Origin: Udaeobacter sp963725505
GTDB taxonomy: Bacteria > Verrucomicrobiota > Verrucomicrobiia > Chthoniobacterales > UBA10450
Length of the DNA stretch: 64,000 nucleotides
Assembly (NCBI GenBank): GCA_963725505.1
Contig: CAVRYN010000022.1
Location: 124,001-188,000, forward strand
Direction of reading: 5' to 3'
Position numbers and translations under genes: made by a program. The notes below the pieces were generated by a model. It made no database searches and was not told the origin of the DNA. It worked only from the letters and a program-made list of their open reading frames with translations. Positions 36,340 through 44,229 of the stretch are shown here, in pieces; within the stretch, counting starts at the first letter, position 1; each line of letters starts with the position of its first letter.

Positions 36340-36834
36340 ATGGCTATTCGAATCCTCGCCACCGGCGGTACGTTCGACAAGGAATACAACGAGCGGACCG
36401 GCCAGCTCTATTTCAAGGATACTCACATTGCCGAGATGCTCCGGTTAGGAAGGTCGCAGGTGGAAGTATCCATTCGCACCGTCATGATGACCGATAGCCT
36501 GGAGATGACCGACGCCGATCGAAATCTCATCGTGCAAAACTGCCTGCAATCGGCCGAGGATCGCATCGTGATTACGCATGGCACCGACACAATGACGGAA
36601 ACCGCGGCCGCGGTGGCTGGCGCTGTCACCGGGAAAACAGTCGTGCTAACCGGAGCGATGATCCCCTACGCCTTTGGCAGTTCCGACGGCCTCTTCAATC
36701 TGGGCAGCGCGCTCTCGTTCGTGCAGGCACTGCCTCCCGGAGTTTACATTGCCATACACGGTCAATGCTTTCCCTGGGACCGCGTCCGGAAAAACCGCGA
36801 GCGCGGCGAGTTCGAGGAAATTCCGCAGGGCTAA
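36340..36834 (+). CDS. asparaginase/glutaminase N-terminal domain protein
   Basis: ATG 36340 (MAIRILATGGTFDKEYN). It carries both catalytic signatures of asparaginases: TGGTFDKE with the nucleophile Thr, and THGTDTMTETA with the second Thr, Asp. At 164 residues it covers only the N-terminal domain of the usual 330-residue enzyme, ending ERGEFEEIPQG. Short single-domain forms occur in other bacteria, so it need not be broken; activity would require an unusual assembly. Confidence 0.8.
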   Translation: MAIRILATGGTFDKEYNERTGQLYFKDTHIAEMLRLGRSQVEVSIRTVMMTDSLEMTDADRNLIVQNCLQSAEDRIVITHGTDTMTETAAAVAGAVTGKTVVLTGAMIPYAFGSSDGLFNLGSALSFVQALPPGVYIAIHGQCFPWDRVRKNRERGEFEEIPQG

Positions 36835-36864
36835 GCGCTAAAAGCCAAGTCCATTTGAATCGCT

Positions 36865-37023
36865 AGTGCGGCTCGCACCTCGGACTTTGCATTGCGTCTC
36901 GCTGCAAAGTTTTTCGCCGAATGGGTGAAGGACCCTGCCGGACTGCAACGGGTGACGCGCGAGGTGTGGCAGATGACGAAGCTCGATCTCGCGAAGCTAC
37001 AGAAGGCATTTGCAGGAACGTGA
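36865..37023 (+). pseudogene. C-terminal fragment of an unidentified gene
   Basis: A frame without a start reads SDFALRLAAKFFAEWVKDPA, then GLQRVTREVWQMTKLDLAKL and KAFAGT with a TGA. It looks like protein-coding sequence, with a charged helical character, but I cannot assign it. No upstream portion is visible. Confidence 0.3.
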
Positions 37024-37070
37024 CCTGCTCTATCTCTCAACTCTCAACGCTGCTTCAGCAGCCAAATATC

Positions 37071-37188
37071 AAATAGCCTGCTCGCGAATGGAGCCGCGGG
37101 GACGCGAGCGACATAGATGGGCAAGCCGAGAGGCCGAAACGAGCGGGAGCGAATGAGTCAATCCTTTCGGAGTTTAAATGTGACCTCG
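37071..37188. repeat. direct repeat, right copy (split)
   Basis: AAATAGCCTGCTCGCGAA at 37071-37088 and CTTTCGGAGTTTAAATGTGA at 37164-37183, separated by 75 bp. Partner of 36221-36264. Confidence 0.5.
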
Positions 37189-37211
37189 TCCCCTACCCCC
37201 GATTTCCGATT

Positions 37212-38294
37212 TCAGAGTTTCAGCCTTTCCCCTGTCGCCCATCCGGCGATGGTTCCGGTGAGAAGCTCCAGGCGTTGTTGTCGCAACGCGAGGTCATGCT
37301 TCAATTGCCGCTCCACTCGCGACCGCAGATCCTCCGATGGACCTGTGCGCGCAAAGTTCCACGAATCTTCCCGCCTGGCTTCGACCAGGCTTAACTCCAG
37401 AGCGCGGACCGACCGGGTCAATTCGCTAAGAGCCGAGCGCATCTGCGACAGGGTTGTGCTGGCGCCGGGCGCGTTCGATAAATCGCTGAGCGCCAGCAAA
37501 AGTTCCATCCGGGCAACGTCACCGGCCGCATACGCTTCCTGGACTTCATGCCAAAGCGAAGAAACGGTGGCATCGCCATCGGCGCGCAAATCGGGATGCA
37601 ACCGACGCACCAGCCGCCGATAGATTTCCTTTACCCGCGGATCAATCGTTCCCGTCGCGCTCGCGGGTTCCTCATCGACCGCAGAACGCCGGACATCCTC
37701 CGGTCGGGGATCGGATCGATCCGGCGCGCTTCCCGGCCTAACGAACATATGTGATTTAAAAACTTCAAAGCTGGTCGAATAAGCGTCGTCATCCATCTTG
37801 GCCGGGTTCGTGCCCAGAAATGTTTGCACCCATTCCTGAAACAGAGCTTCCTGCTCGAATTCGCTCGGGTGAGGCGTCGATTGCGATCCGTTAGAGGAAG
37901 TCTTCCTATCTTCGGCGACGCCGGGATTTTCTCGCCGAAACAGCACCCTCCGATAGGCGCTGTGCGGATCCTGGATTTTTCTCCGCATTTCCAGCTCCAC
38001 TTCATGAATCAGGTTTTGCGCGTCCCGAATCTTATCCTCGACATCCCGCGCGGTGCTAAGCAACGCGCCAAACTCGCGGGCCCGCCAGCGAACGAACGCG
38101 GGCTTATCCTGTCGTTCAAACTGATGCCAGCAAAGTCGCGCTTGCTCCAACCGTGCCATCATGTCGGTGCATTCGCCTGCTGCACTGGCTCGCAGCGGAG
38201 CCTGCTCGATCCAAACAATCTCCAGTCGATCCCTGCCGGGGACTGTCACCGCCCGTCTGCGACTAACGCGTTCAGCTAAGCGTGCGCGAATCAT
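37212..38294 (-). CDS. J-domain (DnaJ-like) protein
   Basis: 360 residues. A J-domain-like region sits at about residues 215-275: RVKEIYRRLVRRLHPDLRAD with the HPD tripeptide that stimulates DnaK, followed by the helix SSLWHEVQEAYAAGDVARME. An N-terminal coiled-coil part (RDVEDKIRDAQNLIHEVELE) and a C-terminal helical part (ALSELTRSVRALELSLVEAR) flank it. The position of the J domain in the middle is unusual. No DnaK gene nearby. ATG start. Confidence 0.7.
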   Translation of the reverse strand: MIRARLAERVSRRRAVTVPGRDRLEIVWIEQAPLRASAAGECTDMMARLEQARLCWHQFERQDKPAFVRWRAREFGALLSTARDVEDKIRDAQNLIHEVELEMRRKIQDPHSAYRRVLFRRENPGVAEDRKTSSNGSQSTPHPSEFEQEALFQEWVQTFLGTNPAKMDDDAYSTSFEVFKSHMFVRPGSAPDRSDPRPEDVRRSAVDEEPASATGTIDPRVKEIYRRLVRRLHPDLRADGDATVSSLWHEVQEAYAAGDVARMELLLALSDLSNAPGASTTLSQMRSALSELTRSVRALELSLVEARREDSWNFARTGPSEDLRSRVERQLKHDLALRQQRLELLTGTIAGWATGERLKL

Positions 38295-38540
38295 TACCGA
38301 ACTTTACCCCGGCCATGCCGGTCAACAACAGGTGGCCGTCATCGAAATCAAAGAAGTGAACCCAAGCGACTGCCTTCAGCGAAAAGTCCATGCTTCGCCA
38401 GAAGCAAGTACGCCCGCCAACCCGACGAGCTTTGCGATCCTGTTCATCGCGGCGAACAATCGATAGTAAGCTCTGTTGATCCCTTGATCCTGTTGATCCC
38501 TTTGATCCCTTGTTGACCCTTATATCCGCTCGAAAACAAA

Positions 38541-38565
38541 TGCTATACGTGATTCACGTATAGCA
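38541..38565. promoter_or_regulatory. perfect 11-bp inverted repeat upstream of the beta-lactamase
   Basis: TGCTATACGTG att CACGTATAGCA, 60 bp before the beta-lactamase ATG. An operator by position and symmetry. Upstream (38460-38520) lie repeated TTGATCCC tracts and no gene. Confidence 0.6.
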
Positions 38566-38625
38566 TCAATTCACGCTTGTTCGGTGATTGTTGAAGACGC
38601 AACTCCCAGTTAGCCTCCGGCGAGG

Positions 38626-39501
38626 ATGAGACATCTCTTTTTTGCTGCCACTCTCGCCGCCGCGCTCCCTTTCCCTGGCTTGCAAAGTCAATTCGAAAAG
38701 ATTGCTCCCGCGGCGAAAGGGCGCGTCGGCGTCGCGGCCCAGCTCCTCGAGTCGGGCGAAACGGCGGACCTGCACGGCGACGAGCATTTCCCGATGCATA
38801 GCGTTTACAAGCTGCCGATCTCGATGGCGGTCTTGCAGCGCGTTGATCGCGGAGAGCTGAAGCTCGATCAGCAAGTGAAGGTCGAGCCGAGCGATTTCGT
38901 GCGAAAGGGAATGTATAGCCCGGTGCGCGATAAATATCCGGACGGTACCGAGCTGACCATCGCGGAACTTCTCCGCTACACCATTTGCGAGAGCGATGGC
39001 AGCACCAGCGATGTGCTCATGAAACTCATCGGCGGTCCGGGCAGTATCATGGCCTTCCTGGAGGAAATTCAGGTGCCGGACATCCAGGTTGTTAACTCTG
39101 AGAAGGAAATCGGCCGCGACTGGGAAACGCAGTATCGAAACTGGGCGACTCCCAAAGGCGCGCTCGCCCTCCTCGTGGCCTTGCAATCTCAGAGAAGACT
39201 CTCGCGGGAGAGCCAAGCCCTGCTGCTGAAGTTGATGACCGAAGCCATCCCGGGCGCGAAACGCCTCAAAGGCGAATTGCCTGCTGGAACCGTAGTCGCA
39301 CACAAGACCGGCACCGGCGGCACTCGCAACGGCATCACCTCTGCGACCAACGACATCGGCATTATCACTCTGCCCGATGGCCGACACCTGGCCGTGGCCG
39401 CATTCGTCTCCGATTCCGCCGCCAATGATGACACGCGGGATGCGATCATTGCCCGCCTGGCCAAAGCCGCCTGGGATCGCGCCCACTCGTTAGGCCGATG
39501 A
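38626..39501 (+). CDS. class A beta-lactamase (subclass A2-like)
   Basis: Periplasmic serine hydrolase that opens beta-lactam rings. Signal peptide (MRHLFFAATLAAALPF), SxxK as HSVYKLPI (Ser near residue 64), SDG in ESDGSTSDV (position of the SDN loop), an omega-loop region EIGRDWETQYRNWATP and KTG as AHKTGTGGT. SDG and the wording ATNDIGIITLPDGRHLAVAAF are typical of the A2 branch (PER, CfxA and relatives). 291 residues, complete. A perfect palindrome precedes it. Confidence 0.93.
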   Translation: MRHLFFAATLAAALPFPGLQSQFEKIAPAAKGRVGVAAQLLESGETADLHGDEHFPMHSVYKLPISMAVLQRVDRGELKLDQQVKVEPSDFVRKGMYSPVRDKYPDGTELTIAELLRYTICESDGSTSDVLMKLIGGPGSIMAFLEEIQVPDIQVVNSEKEIGRDWETQYRNWATPKGALALLVALQSQRRLSRESQALLLKLMTEAIPGAKRLKGELPAGTVVAHKTGTGGTRNGITSATNDIGIITLPDGRHLAVAAFVSDSAANDDTRDAIIARLAKAAWDRAHSLGR

Positions 39502-39575
39502 GGAATTGATCCGGGTGAATAACAGGGCGCTATTCGCCTGCCGATTAACAATTAACCGATAACCGAACTCGCTAG

Positions 39576-40049
39576 CTAAGGGCTACAAGGGATATTCGTG
39601 TCCTGCGCAGCCACGATCTGCCATTTCCCGGCGCGTTTGAGCCACGTGTCGGTCCAGATCAGACAACGCTTTGTCTCCTTGCCATCCTTACCCTTGGAGA
39701 CTGCGCTTTCCGCTCCATACGCGATCGCGATGGAGTCGCCGAAAAATCTCACCTTTACCTCGCCCAGTTGGCAATCGCGCGAGAGCGACTTGGTATCTGG
39801 GGCGATCGCTTTGGCCTTGTCGTAGCGACGTCCGCTCGGCGATGTCCCCTGGAAGTCGTCCGCAATCACGTCCTTAAGATCCGGCTGCGGGCTACAGGCC
39901 GAGTTGGCCCACTTCGCCTCGGCCGCAATAATGAACTTTACCGTCTCCTCCCCGGGCGATCCCCATCGAGATTCCTGCGCAAAGCTGGATGAAGCAAACC
40001 CGCCGAGAAAGAACACAAGAGATGCCGGGATGATTGAGAGGAATTTCAT
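39576..40049 (-). CDS. secreted NTF2-like (SnoaL/DUF4440) protein
   Basis: ATG 40049 overlaps the stop of the DinB gene (ATGA), so translation is coupled. Signal peptide to SSFAQ, then a small NTF2-like fold: FIIAAEAKWANSACSPQPDL, DVIADDFQGTSPSGRRYDK, DSIAIAYGAESAV, CLIWTDTWLKRAGKWQIVAA. 157 residues. Such proteins bind small ligands; substrate unknown. Confidence 0.82.
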   Translation of the reverse strand: MKFLSIIPASLVFFLGGFASSSFAQESRWGSPGEETVKFIIAAEAKWANSACSPQPDLKDVIADDFQGTSPSGRRYDKAKAIAPDTKSLSRDCQLGEVKVRFFGDSIAIAYGAESAVSKGKDGKETKRCLIWTDTWLKRAGKWQIVAAQDTNIPCSP

Positions 40050-40624
40050 TTGACGCCGTTCTCCGGATTCCAGGAACCTTGTAACTTGCGGACATAAAGA
40101 ATCTGCCCTGTGTGATAAGCGTTGTGCGTGCTGATGTGCGAAATCAAGGGCGCTTTCAGCGCTAGTTTCTCCTCCGGCATTTTCTCCACCGCCGCTTCCA
40201 GGTCTTTCATCACGCGATCGAGCCGCTGCACGATCTGGTCCCAATGCGCCGCGTCGAAGTCGTTAAACGTCTCGTGGTTGTTTCCCGGACTCGCAGGCTT
40301 TTCGCCGCGCAGACGGGCCAGCGCATTCTCGTTCCAGAAAACCAGATGATAAGCGAGCATTCCTACCGAATGGTTAGCGCTGGAATCGATTTTGCCCTGC
40401 GCGTTTTGCGGCACCCACTTCGCCTGCTCAGCCGTTAGTCCCGCCACCGCAGCTTTGATTGGGGTAAACCACTCCGCGTTGTCGTGCGTGCTATGAAGCT
40501 CCGATAAGAGAAGCGAACGGAGTGTAACCGGCGTAGGCGCGGGCGTGGGAGATGACTGCGCGATCGCGGTATGGAGGTTCGCTGCGATGATTAGTGAAAT
40601 GCTGAAAGTAAGAGACGGACGCAT
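40046..40624 (-). CDS. DinB-superfamily protein with signal peptide
   Basis: 192 residues. After a signal peptide and Pro/Thr linker, a four-helix DinB fold: LLLSELHSTHDNAEWFTPIK, NHSVGMLAYHLVFWNENALA and ISHISTHNAYHTGQILYVRK. The three His residues expected for the metal site are present (HSV..YH, THNAYH). First gene of a two-gene operon with the NTF2-like protein. Probably a metal-dependent hydrolase or transferase in the periplasm. Confidence 0.85.
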   Translation of the reverse strand: MRPSLTFSISLIIAANLHTAIAQSSPTPAPTPVTLRSLLLSELHSTHDNAEWFTPIKAAVAGLTAEQAKWVPQNAQGKIDSSANHSVGMLAYHLVFWNENALARLRGEKPASPGNNHETFNDFDAAHWDQIVQRLDRVMKDLEAAVEKMPEEKLALKAPLISHISTHNAYHTGQILYVRKLQGSWNPENGVK

Positions 40625-40764
40625 ACGCCGAATCCTAGCAAGACGCTCGACCTGGGTAAAGGTTGCGTCTGCTTCAAAAGTTGGAGGACTTGGTCGGACG
40701 CACCATTCGCGCGATGCTGCGGAGTGTCGATAGTAAGCTCTAACCCCTTTTTCCCTTCCCTAAC

Positions 40765-41345
40765 TTACTCTTCCTGGTCTTGTGGATATGGATCGGGATC
40801 CACTGCCGACCAGTTACGGTTCGGCGCATTAAACGAAGTGCATATGCTGCGACCCTCTGTTGAAGCGACAAATGCGCCGCGATGATGGAGCGCGCGAATA
40901 ACAGATTTGCGTGGGTGATCCGGATCTGCTTTTGCTGAACTTATAATCGCGGTAAGGCGCTCTTGGCCGCGCGGAATCGGCTCGGGCAGCCTTTGTCCGA
41001 GCCACTGGTCAAGCATTTCCGTAGAGACGTTTCGTCGAGAGCCATGATGAGGACCCTGAAACCTATCAATCCCCGGAAGAGTTAAACCAACAACAGGAGC
41101 ATACGCTGCAGCCTCGGAAAATGACTCTGGTCCGGCATCCGCGGTGAGTAAGATACTCCGATTACAGAGGAGCGCGTACTTAATCACGCTCATTTTATTT
41201 TCTGCACTGATGTCTTGATCCGGAAAAGATTTCTTCGCCCCACGCCGACCGGACAAGCGATACGACCGTTGTGGTGGCTCGCACCAACTTTTCCGCTAAC
41301 GTTAGCAATGCTGACTTAGGGGCAACTTCATCCGAGTCTGGAGTT
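40765..41345 (-). pseudogene. truncated MBL-fold (ComEC-like) gene
   Basis: The C-terminal part of a metallo-beta-lactamase-fold protein: SILLTADAGPESF, LPGIDRFQGPHHGSRRNVST with the HHGSR motif and a tail ending DPDPYPQDQEE. Upstream of 41240 the frame breaks by one T (TTTT versus TTT), and VVSLVRSAWGEEIF continues it to about 41345, where the sequence changes to the oppositely oriented peptidase relic. N-terminal domain absent. Confidence 0.6.
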
Positions 41346-41349
41346 TTCT

Positions 41350-42235
41350 TAGAGGCCACCACAGTTCCACCAGCAGATGGTCTACGCGGTGGCCATGACC
41401 ACGATCCGGCACTTCGAAGCGGCGCTGGGCGGGTCGCGCTTTGGGCGCCGCGAGCGGACGAGCGAGGACGGACCGGCAAGAGCGACGTCGAGCGGTTTCG
41501 TCCGGCGGCTGCGCATCTACCCGCACGCGCTCCGCGAGGCGAACGCCTATCTACAGTCCCGGCAAGGAGGCGCTGCTGTTCGGCTATTTCCCGTCGCGGC
41601 CGGAGAGCCCGGCGGCAACTTGCCCGGCGCGATGGTGTTCACCTGCCTGTCGCACGACATCATCGCGCACGAGACGACGCACGCCTGCTCGACGGGATGC
41701 ACCGCGCTACAAGCGAGCCCACCAACCCCGACGTCGTCGCCTTTCACGAGGCGTTCGCCGACATCGTCGCGCTGTTCCAGCACTTCACCTTTCCGGAGGT
41801 GCTCAGGCTCCAGATCGCCCAGACCAGCGGCGACCTCGCGGCGCAGAACCTCCTCGGCAAGCTCGCCCAGCAGTTCGGCACGGCTCGGCGACGACGGGGC
41901 TTCCGCGACGCGATCGGCCGGATGAGACCGGGAAATGGGAGCCGCGGCAGCCGAAGGTGACGACTACCTGGACGCGTCCGAGCCGCACGACCGCGGCGCC
42001 ATCCTGGTCGCCGCCGTCTTCGACGCGTTCCTGAGCATCTACAAAATCCCGCGCCGACCTGCTGCGCATCGCGCAACGGCTCGGGCATGCTGCCCGAAGG
42101 GGAGATCCATCCCGACCTCGTCAACCGCCTCGCGCCGAGGCGGCCAAGGCCGCCGGACACGTCCTCAGCATGTGCATTCGCGCGCTCGACTATTGCCCGC
42201 CGGTGGATCTGTCCTCGGCCCCCCGCTGTCTTGGG
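41350..42235 (+). pseudogene. decayed zinc metallopeptidase-like gene
   Basis: Read across three frames, the text is coherent: HQQMVYAVAMTTIRHFEAAL, FVRRLRIYPHALREANAY, GAMVFTCLSHDIIAHETTHA with an HExxH motif (HETTH), FHEAFADIVALFQHFTFPEV, LRLQIAQTSGDLAAQNLLGK, YLDASEPHDRGAILVAAVFD. At least six frame changes, so it is decayed. It resembles large gluzincin-type proteins seen beside MBL genes. Confidence 0.65.
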
Positions 42236-43096
42236 AGGACGTGAAGAAGGAAGCCGGAGGCAAAGGTGAGTCTTACGATCATAACAAGGATCTCGCCATG
42301 AGCGTCGCGTTCGCCGCCGCCGTGCTCGACCAGGCCCCCGGAGGCAGCCAGGGTGCCGCGCCCTTTGACAATTCGTATGATATTTCTCCGACGGCCGCGC
42401 CCTTTCCGGCCCCAAGCAAGCCTACACCGCTGCCGGGAATGAATGGCGAACGATCGATCACGACTGGTTGCTGGGCGCCGGCTCGCTGGCCCTTCGCATC
42501 AATAGCATGACCAACAATCTTAGCCTCGCGCTGGCGATCGGGTTCGAGGATAGCGGTCGCGTCATGCTCTTCCCGGGCGACGCTGAATACGGCAGCTGGG
42601 CGAGCTGGCATAAAATCAATTGGACGGAACCCAGCCGGACGCCGGGCACCCATCTCACGGAGGACCTGCTCAACCGGACCGTTTTCTACAAGGTGGCCCA
42701 TCACCTGAGTCACAACGGAACCGCGCAGCGACTGGGACTCGAAATGATGAGAGCTCCCGACCTGGCCGCGATGGCGACGCTCGATTATTCCGTGATCAGC
42801 AACGGCTGGACGACTACCATGCCCAATGGGCGATCCTGGCCGAACTGCTTGCCGCACGAAGGGACGGCTCATGGTCATGAATGAGAAGGATCTCTTTTTC
42901 GACGCGGAACCGAACTCCCCTCACTGACCGGATCGAGGCGGCCCGGAGCCAAATGAGCACGAAAATCAAAACCGATTTCGCCCGGGACTACGCGGAGGAT
43001 CCGTTGTACTTCCAGTATACCGTCCGCGGGTGGGATCCTAGTTGGTCGGCAATGTTAACTCCAGTCCGGGAGAAAAACGTTAGTCATTCCGCGTAA
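42236..43096 (+). pseudogene. decayed MBL-fold hydrolase gene, C-terminal half
   Basis: The frames in order give LSWEDVKKEAGGKGESYDHN, then NEWRTIDHDWLLGAGSLALR, MTNNLSLALAIGFEDSGRVM, LFPGDAEYGSW, VFYKVAHHLSHNGTAQR with the histidine pair (HHxSHN) and a tail DYAEDPLYFQYTVRGWDPSW. Frame changes at about 42430, 42800 and 42920. The stop (TAA) is supplied by the first GIY-YIG-associated palindrome. Confidence 0.65.
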
Positions 43097-43115
43097 AAGG
43101 CTTCGCCTGACGCGA
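43089..43115 (+). repeat. GIY-YIG-associated palindrome, copy 1
   Basis: CCGCGTAAAAGGCTTCGCCT and on; mismatched near its right end. Left boundary of nuclease unit 1; also gives the preceding MBL relic a stop codon. Confidence 0.8.
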
Positions 43116-43138
43116 TCTCGTCGACTTATCCTGACACG

Positions 43139-43429
43139 GTGTTCTACGTTTACGTGTTACGGTCGGAGAGCGACTCCGGGTTTTACATCGGTTACTCGAC
43201 GGACTTGGAGGGGCGGTTGTCGGAGCATACGCGGGGCGCTTCATTCGCGACGAAATCACGCGGTCCGTGGAAGTTGATTTATTATGAGGCTTACGCGGAG
43301 CGCGAAGACGCCGAAGGCCGAGAGAAATTCCTGAAGAGCGGGGCCGGACGGCGTTTCCTCCGCGCCCAATTACGTCACTATCTCCGCGTAAAAGGCTTCG
43401 CCTCACGCGGTCTCGTCGGTTTATCCTGA
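43139..43429 (+). CDS. small GIY-YIG nuclease domain protein, copy 1
   Basis: GTG start. Core motif pair VFYVYVLRS and GFYIGYSTDL, then RLSEHTRG (Arg and His) and a catalytic-type Glu in YYEAYAEREDAEGREKFL. Single-domain UPF0213/YhbQ-like nuclease, about 96 residues. Its last codons (LRVKGFASRG) are encoded by palindrome copy 2, and translation ends 19 bp later. About 85 percent identical in DNA to the copy at 43858. Confidence 0.85.
   Translation: MFYVYVLRSESDSGFYIGYSTDLEGRLSEHTRGASFATKSRGPWKLIYYEAYAEREDAEGREKFLKSGAGRRFLRAQLRHYLRVKGFASRGLVGLS
43384..43410 (+). repeat. GIY-YIG-associated palindrome, copy 2
   Basis: CCGCGTAAAAGGCTTCGCCT then CACGCGG. Lies inside the 3' end of the first nuclease ORF. 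Confidence 0.85.
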
Positions 43430-43568
43430 CGGGTGTGATCGTCCATCTCGTCGACGGCACCTACGAACTCTTCCGTCACTTCTACGGCTTGCGCCGGTTT
43501 ACCAAAGGCAAGGACCGTCCCTACGGCGCCGTCGTCGGCGTGCTGCAGACCGTTCTCCAAATGATCGA

Positions 43569-43595
43569 CCACGTAAAAGGCTCCGCCTCACGTGG
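43569..43595 (+). repeat. GIY-YIG-associated palindrome, copy 3
   Basis: CCACGTAAAAGGCTCCGCCT then CACGTGG: both outer arms changed together (GCG to ACG, CGC to CGT), so pairing is kept. Inserted inside the exonuclease frame without shifting it. Confidence 0.8.
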
Positions 43596-43600
43596 TCAGA

Positions 43601-43625
43601 GCGTAGAAGGCTTGGACTCACACGG
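43601..43625 (+). repeat. GIY-YIG-associated palindrome, copy 4 (degenerate)
   Basis: GCGTAGAAGGCTTGGACTCA then CACGG; about 75 percent match. Adjacent to copy 3. Confidence 0.5.
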
Positions 43626-43807
43626 TCAGGGTGCCACGTATCTCGGCGTCGCCACCGACCACGTGATCGAGTCGTTTCGCAATCGGCTTTGGCCGGACTA
43701 CAAGACCGGCGCCGGCATCGAGCCCGCGTTGCTCGCGCAATTCCATCCGCTCGAGGAGGCGCTCGCGGCGATGGGCGTTGTCGTCTGGCCGATGATCGAG
43801 CTCGAAG

Positions 43808-43834
43808 CCGCGTAAAAGGCTTCGCCTCACGCGG
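43808..43834 (+). repeat. GIY-YIG-associated palindrome, copy 5
   Basis: CCGCGTAAAAGGCTTCGCCT then CACGCGG, full match to copy 2. Left boundary of unit 2; GCGTAA ends the exonuclease frame. Confidence 0.85.
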
Positions 43835-43857
43835 CTCTCGGGGTAGAACACGAGCGG

Positions 43858-44160
43858 ATGTTCTACGTTTACCTATTGCATTCCGCGAAGGACAATGGGT
43901 TCTACATCGGCTTCTCGACGGACCTGAAGAGGCGGTTGTCGGAGCATAAACGAGGCGCATCGTTTTCCACGAAATCGCGAGGTCCGTGGAAGCTGATTTA
44001 TTACGAGGCTTACACGGAGCGCGAAGACGCCGAAGGACGAGAGAAATTCCTGAAGAGCGGGGCCGGACGGCGTTTCCTGCGCACCCAACTACGTCACTAT
44101 CTCCGCGTAAAAGGCTTCGCCTCACGCGGCTCCGATCACGACACCGCGACGTTCCACTAA
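43858..44160 (+). CDS. small GIY-YIG nuclease domain protein, copy 2
   Basis: ATG start, 23 bp after palindrome copy 5. Motifs MFYVYLLHS, GFYIGFSTDL, RLSEHKRG and YYEAYTEREDAEGREKFL. 100 residues, ending with LRVKGFASRG encoded by palindrome copy 6 and then SDHDTATFH. No defect visible, so it may be active. Nearest relative is the first copy 700 bp upstream. Confidence 0.87.
   Translation: MFYVYLLHSAKDNGFYIGFSTDLKRRLSEHKRGASFSTKSRGPWKLIYYEAYTEREDAEGREKFLKSGAGRRFLRTQLRHYLRVKGFASRGSDHDTATFH
44103..44129 (+). repeat. GIY-YIG-associated palindrome, copy 6
   Basis: CCGCGTAAAAGGCTTCGCCT then CACGCGG, identical to copies 2 and 5, within the 3' end of nuclease ORF 2. Confidence 0.85.
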
Positions 44161-44164
44161 ACAG

Positions 44165-44190
44165 CCACGTGAGCGAACGCTTTTACGTGG
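44165..44190 (-). repeat. GIY-YIG-associated palindrome, copy 7 (inverted)
   Basis: CCACGTGAGCGAACGCTTTT then ACGTGG: the same palindrome in the opposite orientation with an altered loop. Pairs with copy 8. Confidence 0.65.
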
Positions 44191-44202
44191 CCCACCAATC
44201 AG

Positions 44203-44229
44203 CCGCGTGAGGCGGAGCCTTTTACGCGG
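44203..44229 (-). repeat. GIY-YIG-associated palindrome, copy 8 (inverted)
   Basis: CCGCGTGAGGCGGAGCCTTT then TACGCGG, inverse orientation. The exonuclease C-terminal part resumes immediately after it. Confidence 0.8.

Larger units (their letters stand above)
43089..43430 (+). mobile_element. GIY-YIG/palindrome unit 1
   Basis: Palindrome, 23 bp, GIY-YIG ORF and a second palindrome. The extended repeats 43091-43135 and 43386-43430 agree at 41 of 45 bases. The start-to-start distance of the two palindromes is 295 bp, exactly the value in unit 2. Confidence 0.6.
43808..44129 (+). mobile_element. GIY-YIG/palindrome unit 2
   Basis: Palindrome copy 5, 23 bp, GIY-YIG ORF 2 and palindrome copy 6 inside its 3' end. 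Palindrome start-to-start distance is 295 bp, the same as unit 1. Sits within the exonuclease pseudogene. Confidence 0.6.

Noticed and set aside
38278..38466. Plus-strand ORF between the J-domain and beta-lactamase genes
   Set aside because: Largely antisense to the start of the J-domain gene; no start, no domain and odd composition.
43089..44229. CRISPR array
   Set aside because: Repeats are palindromic, unevenly spaced (about 32 to 295 bp), occur in both orientations and surround ORFs; no uniform spacers and no cas genes.
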